NCBI GenBank assembly: GCA_022446905.1
Contig: JAKVBT010000010.1
Coordinates: forward strand, 62,001 to 126,000
Source: Phycisphaerales bacterium
Lineage (GTDB): Bacteria; Planctomycetota; Phycisphaerae; Phycisphaerales; SM1A02
Direction: 5' to 3'
Length of the DNA stretch: 64,000 nt
Part shown: positions 7,971 through 17,183 of the stretch, one piece after another
Numbering within the stretch: position 1 is the stretch's first letter
Layout of the letters: each line of letters starts with the position of its first letter
Program-made: the position numbers and the translations under genes
Notes under the pieces: generated by a model
The model's input: the letters and a program-made list of their open reading frames with translations, nothing else
Databases searched by the model: none
Told to the model about the DNA's origin: nothing

Positions 7971-10153
7971 CTGTCTCGATGTTGAACATCCTGCAGTCAG
8001 CAGTCGGTGTGCCGGCTGTTCCGATGGACCAAGTCGTGGTAGCCACTGATTTGCGATGGGCCGGCATCATCCTGCTGCTGCCACTGCTGTCGCTATTGCT
8101 GTGCGGATTGTGTGCTGCGATGCGGGTCAAATCCAAACTTCCCGCATGGTGCACCGTGGCCTGCTTGGCAGGTTCGTTTGTGCTTTCCGTGCTGCTCTAT
8201 GTGAACTACAACCCACCAGGTGAAGTGATTCCGCTGCTTTCTTGGATGAACTTGAGTTGGGGCGATGGGGCTTTGAACTCGTTCTCTGCCAACTTCGCGC
8301 TCTATATCGATTCATTGTCGCTGTTGTGGATCATGTTCGTGACTGGTTTAGGCACGTTGATCGCGTATTACGCCAGTGAATACATGGAGCCCGACCTTGG
8401 CAAGGGCTATGCGCGGTTCTTTGCGGGTGTCAGCGTCTTTCTCTTTGCCATGTTGGCGCTGGTGCTCAGTGACAACTTGGTCATGTTGTATCTGGGGTGG
8501 GAAGGTGTCGGCTTCGCCTCCTACTGGCTGATTGGCTACTACTACACCCGACCTGCTGCAGTCGCTGCTGCCAAGAAGGCCTTTATCGTCAACCGCATTG
8601 GTGACCTTGGTCTTGCTTTGGCCGTCTACCTGATCTGGACGACGTTCGGTACGGTGCAGTACGACGAGTTAATGACGGTGCTCGAATCACACAGTTGGCG
8701 TGCCGAGTTTGAGGGATGGACCATTTCGGCCATCCCATTCCTGCTGATGCTTGCAGCATTTGGCAAGTCGGCCCAATTGCCCTTGTATGTCTGGCTGCCC
8801 GATGCCATGGAAGGCCCCACGCCAGTGTCGGCACTCATCCATGCTGCAACGATGGTCACTGCTGGCATTTACTTGGTGGCTCGTACCTACCCGCTTTTCT
8901 TGTTGGAGCCAGTGTCGCTGCATGTGGTGGCTTGGGTGGGTGGCTTGACGGCGTTGTTAGCGGCCACGATCGGCATGGCGCAATACGACATCAAGCGCAT
9001 CATGGCTTACTCCACGGTGTCGCAGTTGGGATATATGTTCCTTGGACTTGGTGTTCTGACCACCTATGGGGCGGCATACCACGTATTCACGCACGCGTTC
9101 TTTAAGGCAGTGTTGTTCCTTACGTGTGGCGCGATTATGCACGGTTTTGCCGGGCAGTTGGATCTTCGAAAACTATCTGGACTCCGCCACATGAAGGGCT
9201 GGCGCATTACATCATGGACGATGTTGATTGGCTGTCTCTGTTTGGCTGGGTTCCCGTTGACCAGTGGGTACTTCTCGAAGGACGCCATTCTGGCCGAAGC
9301 TTTTGTGACACAAGGCCCAGGATTTGAGATCCTTGGGTGGATCGCTATTTTGACTGCGGGCTTGACGGCGTATTACACCTTCCGAGTGTGGTTCCGGGTC
9401 TGCGCAGGACCTGTGTCATATGAGCCCGGTGATGAGTTGCATGACGATCATGGAGATCATGGGCATGGTGATTTTCACCCGCACGCGCCACGCTTCGCCA
9501 TCAATTCAGTACTCGTGGTGATTGCCGTTGGCGCTTTGGTAGCTGCGACTCCGTACTTCATGAGCAACAAGGCCGACGCCAATATTGCTGGAGGTTGGGT
9601 CGCCGACATGGTGCATGACTCCACCGCCCGGGCTGGTCTGCCTGGGTTGGCTGAGTCGCAGCATCCTCATTCTGAAGAGGTATCGCATGGGGCACATGAA
9701 CATCCCACGCTCTTTGGCATGGATCCACACAAGGCGATGTACTTTGTGTCTGGAGCTGTTGGGCTGATTGGCATTCTGCTTGCGGCCTATTTGCATCTTT
9801 GGAAACGCAAATCTGCCGATGCCCTGCGTGGATGGCTATTGGCCCGCGGATGGATTGCGTGGTTGCCGCGTGCGATGGAACGCAAGTGGTATGTGGATGA
9901 GCTCTACCACGCACTTGTCCGAGCGCCACTCTGGATTCTGGGGCACATTTGCTACGCCTTTGATCGCTTCATTATTGATGCAGTAATTGTCGACGGAACT
10001 GCTCGAGTTCCACGACTGATAGCGCGATGGCTGCAGCCCTTGCAGAGCGGTGCGGTTCAGTCACATGCGGTCGTGATGATTGGTGGTGTGGGCATCATCG
10101 TGCTCTTATTGGCACTGTGTTTGCGATTTGAGTGGCTGGGAGTTGTTCTCTGA
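7967..10153 (+). CDS. nuoL: NADH-quinone oxidoreductase subunit L
   Basis: The distal antiporter-like subunit with the long lateral helix. ATG 7967 gives the ATGA overlap with nuoK; six further codons upstream are open but unlikely to be used. Recognisable NuoL blocks: EYMEPDLGKGYARFFAGVSVFLFAML near residue 140, MLYLGWEGVGFASYWLIGYY near residue 180, a long proton-pumping region with MEGPTPVSALIHAATMVTAG around residue 280, and a C-terminal transverse helix. The 728-residue length is on the long side. Around residues 490-507 there is a histidine/aspartate-rich loop (HDDHGDHGHGDFHPH) and a second His-rich patch near residue 565-580, both between late helices. Confidence 0.95.
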   Translation: MTVSMLNILQSAVGVPAVPMDQVVVATDLRWAGIILLLPLLSLLLCGLCAAMRVKSKLPAWCTVACLAGSFVLSVLLYVNYNPPGEVIPLLSWMNLSWGDGALNSFSANFALYIDSLSLLWIMFVTGLGTLIAYYASEYMEPDLGKGYARFFAGVSVFLFAMLALVLSDNLVMLYLGWEGVGFASYWLIGYYYTRPAAVAAAKKAFIVNRIGDLGLALAVYLIWTTFGTVQYDELMTVLESHSWRAEFEGWTISAIPFLLMLAAFGKSAQLPLYVWLPDAMEGPTPVSALIHAATMVTAGIYLVARTYPLFLLEPVSLHVVAWVGGLTALLAATIGMAQYDIKRIMAYSTVSQLGYMFLGLGVLTTYGAAYHVFTHAFFKAVLFLTCGAIMHGFAGQLDLRKLSGLRHMKGWRITSWTMLIGCLCLAGFPLTSGYFSKDAILAEAFVTQGPGFEILGWIAILTAGLTAYYTFRVWFRVCAGPVSYEPGDELHDDHGDHGHGDFHPHAPRFAINSVLVVIAVGALVAATPYFMSNKADANIAGGWVADMVHDSTARAGLPGLAESQHPHSEEVSHGAHEHPTLFGMDPHKAMYFVSGAVGLIGILLAAYLHLWKRKSADALRGWLLARGWIAWLPRAMERKWYVDELYHALVRAPLWILGHICYAFDRFIIDAVIVDGTARVPRLIARWLQPLQSGAVQSHAVVMIGGVGIIVLLLALCLRFEWLGVVL

Positions 10154-11721
10154 TGCTTGGCTGGCTTCTGATACTGCTTCCGCTTTTGACCGCTGTCATC
10201 ATCATGGCATCGCCCGCTCGTTTTTCTCGGCTCGTGGCGATGCTTGGTTCGCTGGCGACATTGGGGATCGCCATGGTGGCGGCCATTGACTTTGATGGAT
10301 GGGGGACCGGTCGCTGGGGTTTAGAGTCTTCGATCACATTCCTTCCGGAATTGGGTGTCACGCTGGAGATTGGGGCCGATTCGGTATCGATGTTGCTCAT
10401 GCTCCTGACGGCATTGTTGATGCCTCTTGCTGTCTTAGGTTCTTGGACTGCTGTTGTTGACCGGACTCGTGAGTACTTCGGGTGGCTCATGGTGCTCGCC
10501 TCCGCTATGACTGGGGTGTTCCTTGCGCGCGATCTGCTTTTGTTCTACATCTGTTTCGAGTTCACCTTGATTCCGATGTTCTTCCTCATTGCGATTTATG
10601 GCAGTACCAATCGCGCCTTTGCCAGTGTCAAGTTCTTCATTTACACGTTCCTCGGGTCCTTGCTGGCATTGGTCGGTTTTCTCTATGTCGCTTGGTCGCT
10701 CGCATCGCATCAGGGGGAGTGGTCATTCTCGATTCCAGATCTGGTGCACTTTGCCCAGACCGGTCTGACAAGTTCTGAGCAGGTATGGGTTTTGGCGGCG
10801 TTGATGGCAGGATTTGCAGTCAAGATTCCGCTCTTCCCAGTCCACACTTGGTTGCCTCTTGCCCACACCGAAGCGCCCACGGCCGGTTCCGTCTTGTTGG
10901 CTGGCGTGCTGTTGAAGTTGGGGACCTATGGTCTCTATCGATTCGCTTTGCCCATGGTGCCTGAGGCAGTGGTTGAGTTTGCCCCAGTACTTGCAATACT
11001 TGCAATCGTTGGGATCCTCTATGGCGCGCTCATTTGTTGGGTGCAGACGGATGTCAAGAAACTCGTCGCCTACTCATCAGTCAGCCACTTGGGTTTCTGT
11101 GTGTTGGGCTTGCTTGCACTTAATCCGCTGGGCCTCCAAGGATCCGTGCTCTACATGATCAACCATGGGCTCTCGACCGGCGCGTTGTTCTTCCTGATTG
11201 GCATGATGTACGAGCGGTATCACACGCGGGATATGAATGTGATTGGTGGCTTGGCATCCAAGATGCCAATCTGGTCATGCTTTATGGTGTTCTTTGTTCT
11301 CGCATCGGTGGGTCTTCCTGGCTTGAACGGTTTCGTGAGCGAGTTCCTTTGCCTGATTGGCACATTTGCCGCCGGTGACACTGGGGCTTATCCAGGCGTT
11401 CTTGGGCCATGGTTTGCGGCCTTTGCAGCAATTGGAATGATTCTGGCTGCGATGTATCTACTGATCATGGTCGGCAAAGTCGTTTTCGGTTCGCTTCGAG
11501 AACCCGCCGGCGTGCACGCGCATGATGTGCTGCCGGCAGATCTGAACGCACGGGAGATTGTCGTGTTGGCACCTCTGGCCATCGGCTGTGTGGTGCTTGG
11601 TATCCAGCCTGACTTTGTCATGCATGCGATGGAAGGATCCATCGCAGAGACCCTCGCTATGTATCCAGACCTCGTCCCTGAATCGATGCACGCGATGGGA
11701 ATCAAGGGAGTCACGCCATGA
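10153..11721 (+). CDS. nuoM: NADH-quinone oxidoreductase subunit M
   Basis: Middle antiporter-like subunit of complex I. The ATG at 10153 overlaps the nuoL stop as TGATG and starts directly at the first helix (MLGWLLILLPLLT); codons further upstream are internal to nuoL. Family blocks include LLFYICFEFTLIPMFFLI with the functional glutamate (about residue 138), KIPLFPVHTWLPLAHTEAPTAGSVLLAGVLLKLGTYG around residues 225-260 and KKLVAYSSVSHLGFC with the conserved lysine near residue 304. The 522-residue length is normal. Ends with a four-base overlap with nuoN. Confidence 0.96.
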   Translation: MLGWLLILLPLLTAVIIMASPARFSRLVAMLGSLATLGIAMVAAIDFDGWGTGRWGLESSITFLPELGVTLEIGADSVSMLLMLLTALLMPLAVLGSWTAVVDRTREYFGWLMVLASAMTGVFLARDLLLFYICFEFTLIPMFFLIAIYGSTNRAFASVKFFIYTFLGSLLALVGFLYVAWSLASHQGEWSFSIPDLVHFAQTGLTSSEQVWVLAALMAGFAVKIPLFPVHTWLPLAHTEAPTAGSVLLAGVLLKLGTYGLYRFALPMVPEAVVEFAPVLAILAIVGILYGALICWVQTDVKKLVAYSSVSHLGFCVLGLLALNPLGLQGSVLYMINHGLSTGALFFLIGMMYERYHTRDMNVIGGLASKMPIWSCFMVFFVLASVGLPGLNGFVSEFLCLIGTFAAGDTGAYPGVLGPWFAAFAAIGMILAAMYLLIMVGKVVFGSLREPAGVHAHDVLPADLNAREIVVLAPLAIGCVVLGIQPDFVMHAMEGSIAETLAMYPDLVPESMHAMGIKGVTP

Positions 11722-13316
11722 TCGACCGACTCTGGTTTTTGATGCCTGAATTGATTGTGCTCGGTGGAGCTGTGCTGTGCGCTATTCTTGGGGTCTCTCG
11801 CAAGGTCGGAGTGCGCAATCTCCTACCAGTGTTTGCCGGGTGGACACTCATTATCGCTGGTGTGGTTGCATGGCTCTTTGTCTATGTTCCATCTACAGAG
11901 CTCGCAGCTGTGGCCACGGAGGTTCCACTTCCATGGTTAGGCCGCTGGGTCGTGATCATGTCTGCAGTGGTTGGCTTGATGCTGGTCTTTGTGCAAGCGG
12001 GCCTAGTTGATCGGGTATATGAGGCTGCTGTTGCAGCAGGGCGTGTAGCGTTTGATCCACTGCGTACGACTCGCGGCGAATACTGGGTGTTCTTCCTGCT
12101 CAGTGTCGGCGGTCTCATGCTGACTAGCGGCGCATCTGACCTCGTTTGGCTCTTCTTGGCGCTTGAGCTGACCTCGTTGCCGACCTATGTGATGGTGGCG
12201 ATCGGCCGTGTGGATCGGCGGAGCCAAGAAGCCGGGATGAAGTACTTCTTCCTAGGGGCTTTGGCGAGTGCTGTGTTCCTCTATGGCTTTGCCATGCTGT
12301 ACGGCGCGACTGGAACGATGTCTTTGGTTGACATTCGGACGGTTCTGGCGGAGCAGGTGGCCGAGACCGGTTCAATGAATCCGCTCGCAACCATAGGACT
12401 GATGGTGGCGGTGTTGGGCATTGCGTTCAAACTGGCTGCGGCACCGCTGCACTTGTATGCCGCTGATGTCTACGAGGGTGCAGCTGCGCCGGTCACGGCA
12501 TTCCTCGGCTTTGTGCCAAAGGCTGCGGGGGTCATCGCCTTGATGCTCCTCTTGTCGGTCACAGGTTGGCAGGAAGATGGCCAACTTCCACAAGTGCTTG
12601 TGATTTTATTGTGGGTCATGGCGGTGCTGACCATGACGCTTGGCAATATTGGTGCATTGCTCCAGACACGTATCAAACGCATGTTGGCGTACAGTTCGAT
12701 CGCCCACAGTGGCTACTTGCTCATCGGGATTCTGGCGGGGCCTGGGGCGGGATATACCGCGGTGCTGATTTATTTGGTGGCCTATGGCTTGAGTAATACC
12801 GCGACCTTTTCAGTTCTTGCCGGTCTGCGGCGCAGTGGACAAGAAGTTGAATTCTTGGATGATCTCGCAGGGCTGCGCGAACGTCATCCGATCATGGCTT
12901 GGGGGATGGCGATCTCTGCTGGATCGCTTCTCGGGTTCCCACCGCTGCTTGGGTTCTGGGCCAAACTGCTGCTATTTATGGCTGGTATTGCATCGGGGCA
13001 GTTGGTGCTGGTCATCATCGCGGGTGTCAATAGCGCCATCAGCGCCTGGTACTACTTGAAGATCATGGCTATTCCATTGGTTGGCACACCCAAATCTGAT
13101 GCAGCCTCGATTGAGCGTGTGGATGTCCCTGGTGCTCGATTTGCGTTGGTTCTCATCAGTGGCGCTTTGTTGGTCATGCCAGTGGCCTTGTCTGACATGA
13201 TCGCTGACGCCGAGGCAGCGTTGCGTGAGCCAGACAAGATGCAAACGGTGGATGAAGATTCTGGCCATGCAGGTGGATCTGCGATCAAGCAAGAACAGCC
13301 TTCTCTGCAATCCTGA
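11718..13316 (+). CDS. nuoN: NADH-quinone oxidoreductase subunit N
   Basis: Third antiporter-like subunit, next to NuoK. Conserved blocks are VWLFLALELTSLPTYVMVAIGR with the functional Glu near residue 152, FKLAAAPLHLYAADVYEGAAAPVTAFL around residues 235-262 and RIKRMLAYSSIAHSGYLLIG near residue 318. The 532 residues include a hydrophilic tail of about 40 residues rich in Asp, Gly and Gln. It is the last gene of the operon; 47 bases later the convergent stop of a minus-strand gene follows and no obvious U-run terminator is seen between them. Confidence 0.95.
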   Translation: MIDRLWFLMPELIVLGGAVLCAILGVSRKVGVRNLLPVFAGWTLIIAGVVAWLFVYVPSTELAAVATEVPLPWLGRWVVIMSAVVGLMLVFVQAGLVDRVYEAAVAAGRVAFDPLRTTRGEYWVFFLLSVGGLMLTSGASDLVWLFLALELTSLPTYVMVAIGRVDRRSQEAGMKYFFLGALASAVFLYGFAMLYGATGTMSLVDIRTVLAEQVAETGSMNPLATIGLMVAVLGIAFKLAAAPLHLYAADVYEGAAAPVTAFLGFVPKAAGVIALMLLLSVTGWQEDGQLPQVLVILLWVMAVLTMTLGNIGALLQTRIKRMLAYSSIAHSGYLLIGILAGPGAGYTAVLIYLVAYGLSNTATFSVLAGLRRSGQEVEFLDDLAGLRERHPIMAWGMAISAGSLLGFPPLLGFWAKLLLFMAGIASGQLVLVIIAGVNSAISAWYYLKIMAIPLVGTPKSDAASIERVDVPGARFALVLISGALLVMPVALSDMIADAEAALREPDKMQTVDEDSGHAGGSAIKQEQPSLQS

Positions 13317-13363
13317 TTGAATGCAGGTGCAGGATCAGCCTGTGAGGTAATCCTCCTGCGGTG

Positions 13364-14197
13364 TTATGAGGCAGTAGGTGTCGGCGGTGGGGTGGTCGAT
13401 GCCAGTCGAGGTCGAGCCAGCGCCTGAATGATGAGGCCTAAGACAACCAATCCCATCCAGCCAAATGCCAGGCCTGATCCGGCAGATGGATTTGATGTCC
13501 AACCAGGAAGCAGGCCAGCCATTGCCAGAAGTCGTGGGCCAGCAGCGAGCATCATGAGACTTCCACCACACGCTGTCAGGAGCACGGCTGCCGTTGTGCT
13601 TGCAAAGGTGGCGAGTATCAAGCCAAGCAAGGCACCAACTGCTGCAGCAATCATGATGGCCAAACGTGGATCAGGAGGAACGGCTTGCCAAGCCTCTCGA
13701 AAGGGTGTGAGTTCTTCGTGCTCGAGCCATTTGCCGGGGTCTGCAAGTGATGTGGCTGGGGGGAGCGACACCTCAGTGATGGTGGCCTCAAGGTCCTGCA
13801 CGTCCTTCTCGGTTGGGCTGCCGAGCCCAAGCATGGCGATGCTTGGCGGATGGGGTACCTGTGCATCGGTGCATGCTGAAACCGCCCAAGTACCCATACA
13901 TGCCATCAGTGCCAGGGAGGCTGCGAGCAGTCCACCTGAAAGAAGTCGATAGGCAAGTAGAGCCACACATGCCACGACGATCCCACCAGCAAGCGGAGCG
14001 GCCCATGGGGGGCCAATCCCTGTCTCCTGCCAGATGACCCACCCAACTAGCCCACCCAGTGCCAGGCCCATCGCGCCGACAGCTGGGCGGAGGATCCAAC
14101 CACCGGTGGCCCACAGGACAATGCCGGTGATCAGAGCGGCAATGGTCCACGACAACTCTTGTAATTGTGGATCAGTGATGGCCAGAAGGGGGGGCAT
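13364..14197 (-). CDS. Predicted multi-pass membrane protein of unknown function
   Basis: I do not recognise a named family. The protein has two hydrophobic halves separated by a soluble linker: helices at about residues 15-110 (four or five, Gly/Ala-rich, with GGWILRPAVGAMGLALGGLVGWVIW), a hydrophilic segment of roughly 65 residues (TDAQVPHPPS...EEWQAVPPDP), then three helices at about 175-265 and a Pro/Thr-rich tail. The repeated Gly/Ala-rich hairpins resemble proteins annotated as DUF4203-like, but that is a weak impression. The ATG at 14197 is used; a TTG two codons upstream (14203) is possible, and neither has a good ribosome site. Monocistronic. Confidence 0.7.
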   Translation of the reverse strand: MPPLLAITDPQLQELSWTIAALITGIVLWATGGWILRPAVGAMGLALGGLVGWVIWQETGIGPPWAAPLAGGIVVACVALLAYRLLSGGLLAASLALMACMGTWAVSACTDAQVPHPPSIAMLGLGSPTEKDVQDLEATITEVSLPPATSLADPGKWLEHEELTPFREAWQAVPPDPRLAIMIAAAVGALLGLILATFASTTAAVLLTACGGSLMMLAAGPRLLAMAGLLPGWTSNPSAGSGLAFGWMGLVVLGLIIQALARPRLASTTPPPTPTAS

Positions 14198-14356
14198 CTC
14201 CAACGCTATCGGTCCATCTGTGCTTTGGAATCAAGACAAGGCTGATTCAGCACCTTGCCGGTGCCGGCTGCGGGGGGCTACCCTCCCTCGATGCACGATT
14301 GGACAAGGATGGCTGGGATGAGCAGCCTGGCGATCGTGGTAGGAAGCGGAGTGAAC

Positions 14357-16654
14357 ATGGCTGACCAAACTTCGCGGGAAGCTCAAAGGCATCGAGCGAC
14401 ACCCAATCGTTTGGCCAATGAAACCAGCCCCTACCTCCTGCAACATCAGTGGAACCCAGTGGATTGGTATCCCTGGGGCGAGGAAGCATTTGAGGCTGCC
14501 AGAACACAGGACAAGCCCATCTTCCTCAGCGTGGGGTACTCGACCTGTTACTGGTGTCATGTCATGGAACGAGAGTCCTTTGAGGACCCGGCGGTCGCAG
14601 AAGTGCTGAATGCCTATTTCATTCCCGTCAAAGTAGATCGTGAAGAACGCCCCGATGTTGACGATGTCTATATGACCGCAGTTCAGATCATGACTGGGCA
14701 AGGTGGATGGCCGATGTCTGTGTGGCTGCACCCAGATAGCCTCAAGCCATTCTTTGGCGGCACCTACTTCCCGCCAGACGACTATGGACAACGACCAGGT
14801 TTCACCTCTGTCTTAAAGGGGTTGCACTCGGCTTGGATGCAGCGTCGCGATGAAGTTGCGCTGGCATCAGAGCGACTCGGAGAACAAGTCCAAAAACAGA
14901 TGGCGGCTCAGCCACAGTTTGTGCCGCTGCAGGCGGGCATTGTGGATACGGCAGTTTCGCAAGTGCAGGCGTCGTATGACCCAACCCACGGTGGGTATGG
15001 AACCGCTCCGAAATTCCCCATGCCCGTTCATCTTGACATGTTGCTTGAGGCCGGCTGGGATCGTGCTGAGATTCGGGAGTCGATGAAACACACCCTTGAT
15101 CGCATGGCGATTGGTGGGATGTACGATCAGATTGCAGGCGGCTTTCACCGCTACAGCACTGATGAAAAATGGCTCGTGCCACACTTTGAGAAAATGTTGT
15201 ATGACAACGGCATGCTTGCTTCGGTGTATGCCGAGTCAGCAGACCGGACTGGGGATGCATTCCATGCGGCCATTGCTGCGGACATACTGGACTATGTGTT
15301 GGCCGAAATGGTTGATGACTCAGGAGCATTCTGGTCGGCGCAGGATGCAGAGTCCAATGCCCGAGAAGGCGAGTCCTACCTGTGGGTTCCCGAGCAGGTA
15401 CAGGAGGCTCTGGAGGCCAAGGGACTTGAAACGGAAGTTGAACTCGCTCTGCGTGCCTATGGTCTGGACGGGGGCACCAACTTCCGTGATCCTCACCATC
15501 CAGATGCTGCGCCAGCGAATGTGCTGTTCTTGTCTGGACGTCCAGAGGTCATAGCCGCCGAAGCAAACATGGATAGTGTTGAGTTTCAACAGCGCATCAA
15601 GGCAATCAACAAGGCCCTCAAGGCTGTGCGTGATCAGCGGGACCAACCTGCAACGGATGACAAAATTCTCGCGGGTTGGAACGGACTCATGATCGGTGGC
15701 ATGGCCGATGTTGGGCGTTTGCAGGACAAGCAGCGCTTTTTGGACGCAGCCCGCCGGGCAGTAGACGCGATTGCTCAGACGATGTGGTCAGAATCAACCG
15801 GACTTCGTCGCACCGCACGTGCAGGGCGTGTCTCGACCATTGACGCATTCCTAGAAGATTATGCATTTCTCATTCGAGGGGTGCTGCGGTTGTACCGAGC
15901 AACTGGTGATTCTCAGGATCTTGCATGGGCCATCGATCTGATGGACCAGGCGCGGACGCGGTTCTGGGACGAACAACATGGGTGGTATGACGCGCCAGCC
16001 AATGCCCCGGATCTCTTTGTTCGTGGACGATCGCTGTATGACGGTGCCATCCCATGTGGCACGTCGGTCATGCTGGACAATCAGCGATGGCTCTTTGAAT
16101 TGACTGGCGAATCACGGTGGTTGGATGAAGCTGAAGAGACGCTAAGGCCGATTGCATGGACACTCAATCAAGCGCCTCGAGGTTCAGGGCAGGCGATTGC
16201 GACCCTTGCCCAACTTCAACGGGTGGCGCCGGAGCGGTTTGGAGGTGTTGAGCAGGCTGCGGAGCAGGGGCCAGTCTCCGTTTCTGCTGCTGCTGAGCAT
16301 TCTGCACAGGGTATGTCTGTGGTGTTGACCTTTGATATTGCGCCGCCATGGCATGTGGTTTTGCCTGGCCAAGGAAGTGATGAATTGCTGCCCATGCGTA
16401 TCGAGTCACTCACGCCAGAGGTGCATGCAAGCGTGCATTGGCCTGAAGGGACACGCTTCGAATTTCCGACGGGAACTTTTGTCGGCTTGAAAGACCGGGC
16501 AACTATTCAAGTTCACTTGACGTGGATCGCAGAGGTCAATCCTTCATCTGTTGATCTCTCGATCACATGGCAGGCCTGTAATGACAGTGTGTGCCGGCAG
16601 CCTGAGACGCGACGAATGCGGCTGATCATTCCTGAGGAATCTGTTCATGACTGA
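14357..16654 (+). CDS. DUF255 thioredoxin-fold protein (YyaL/SSP411 type)
   Basis: Member of the large DUF255 family: an N-terminal thioredoxin-like domain followed by an alpha-toroid resembling N-acylglucosamine 2-epimerases. ATG 14357 has a GGAG site six bases upstream and begins just before the family signature [28 protein letters not shown] (here residues 17-44). The CxxC pair is Cys64-Tyr-Trp-Cys67 in [10 protein letters not shown], followed by [13 protein letters not shown] and [11 protein letters not shown]. The toroid with [24 protein letters not shown] and [10 protein letters not shown] lies at about 240-560. The last 110 residues form an extra domain with a beta-sandwich pattern that fits a DsbD-like N-terminal (thiol:disulfide) domain ('PWHVVLPG', '[13 protein letters not shown]' with two Cys). 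No signal peptide. Overlaps the next gene by eight bases. Confidence 0.92.
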   Translation: MADQTSREAQRHRATPNRLANETSPYLLQHQWNPVDWYPWGEEAFEAARTQDKPIFLSVGYSTCYWCHVMERESFEDPAVAEVLNAYFIPVKVDREERPDVDDVYMTAVQIMTGQGGWPMSVWLHPDSLKPFFGGTYFPPDDYGQRPGFTSVLKGLHSAWMQRRDEVALASERLGEQVQKQMAAQPQFVPLQAGIVDTAVSQVQASYDPTHGGYGTAPKFPMPVHLDMLLEAGWDRAEIRESMKHTLDRMAIGGMYDQIAGGFHRYSTDEKWLVPHFEKMLYDNGMLASVYAESADRTGDAFHAAIAADILDYVLAEMVDDSGAFWSAQDAESNAREGESYLWVPEQVQEALEAKGLETEVELALRAYGLDGGTNFRDPHHPDAAPANVLFLSGRPEVIAAEANMDSVEFQQRIKAINKALKAVRDQRDQPATDDKILAGWNGLMIGGMADVGRLQDKQRFLDAARRAVDAIAQTMWSESTGLRRTARAGRVSTIDAFLEDYAFLIRGVLRLYRATGDSQDLAWAIDLMDQARTRFWDEQHGWYDAPANAPDLFVRGRSLYDGAIPCGTSVMLDNQRWLFELTGESRWLDEAEETLRPIAWTLNQAPRGSGQAIATLAQLQRVAPERFGGVEQAAEQGPVSVSAAAEHSAQGMSVVLTFDIAPPWHVVLPGQGSDELLPMRIESLTPEVHASVHWPEGTRFEFPTGTFVGLKDRATIQVHLTWIAEVNPSSVDLSITWQACNDSVCRQPETRRMRLIIPEESVHD

Positions 16655-17180
16655 CCGAGTGTTGGACATCGCATTGTTGTCCACTGGTGGCACCATCGAA
16701 AAAACGTATGACCCATTGCATGGTGTGCTCTCCAATGAGGTCAGCGTTCTGGAAGTTCTCCTTGCTGGTTTGGAACTCGAGGGGGTTTCTCTCAGGCATG
16801 TCGAGTTGATGAAAAAAGACAGTCTGGATATGACAGATAAGGACCACGGCGTCATTGCAGCCACGGCGCTGGCAGAAGCCTCCACAAGCGACGGGGTCAT
16901 CGTGGTGCACGGCACAGATCGTCTGGCCAACACCGGGGATGCCATCTATGACGCTTGTGGGGGGGCTCCACCTGTGCCCATCGTGCTGACCGGAGCCATG
17001 CGTCCCTGGATTCTCCGGAACAGCGATGCTCAACAAAATTTGACAGAAGCACTCATCGCAGTGCAGTTACTGGCCCCCGGGGTATTCGTTTGTATGCATA
17101 ATCACGTCCTTGCCTTTCCAGGTGTCGTCAAGGACGTCGCCAACCTTCGCTTTGTCTCAACCCGTTCAGCAGGAGCCTGA
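16647..17180 (+). CDS. Short asparaginase-domain protein
   Basis: Only the N-terminal domain of the asparaginase fold is present: [10 protein letters not shown] (residues 13-22) with the first catalytic threonine, [12 protein letters not shown] with the Thr-Asp pair near residue 88, and LTGAMRPW near 112. Classic type I/II enzymes have about 330 residues and a second domain that completes the dimer interface; this one ends at residue 177 with a normal stop and no remnant afterwards. In my alignment by eye, the position of the catalytic lysine (E. coli AnsB Lys162) falls in AVQLLAPG and carries no lysine. Short homologues exist in other bacteria, so it may be a genuine family whose reaction is unknown. 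Its ATG lies inside the end of the DUF255 gene. Confidence 0.8.
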   Translation: MTDRVLDIALLSTGGTIEKTYDPLHGVLSNEVSVLEVLLAGLELEGVSLRHVELMKKDSLDMTDKDHGVIAATALAEASTSDGVIVVHGTDRLANTGDAIYDACGGAPPVPIVLTGAMRPWILRNSDAQQNLTEALIAVQLLAPGVFVCMHNHVLAFPGVVKDVANLRFVSTRSAGA

Positions 17181-17183
17181 CCC

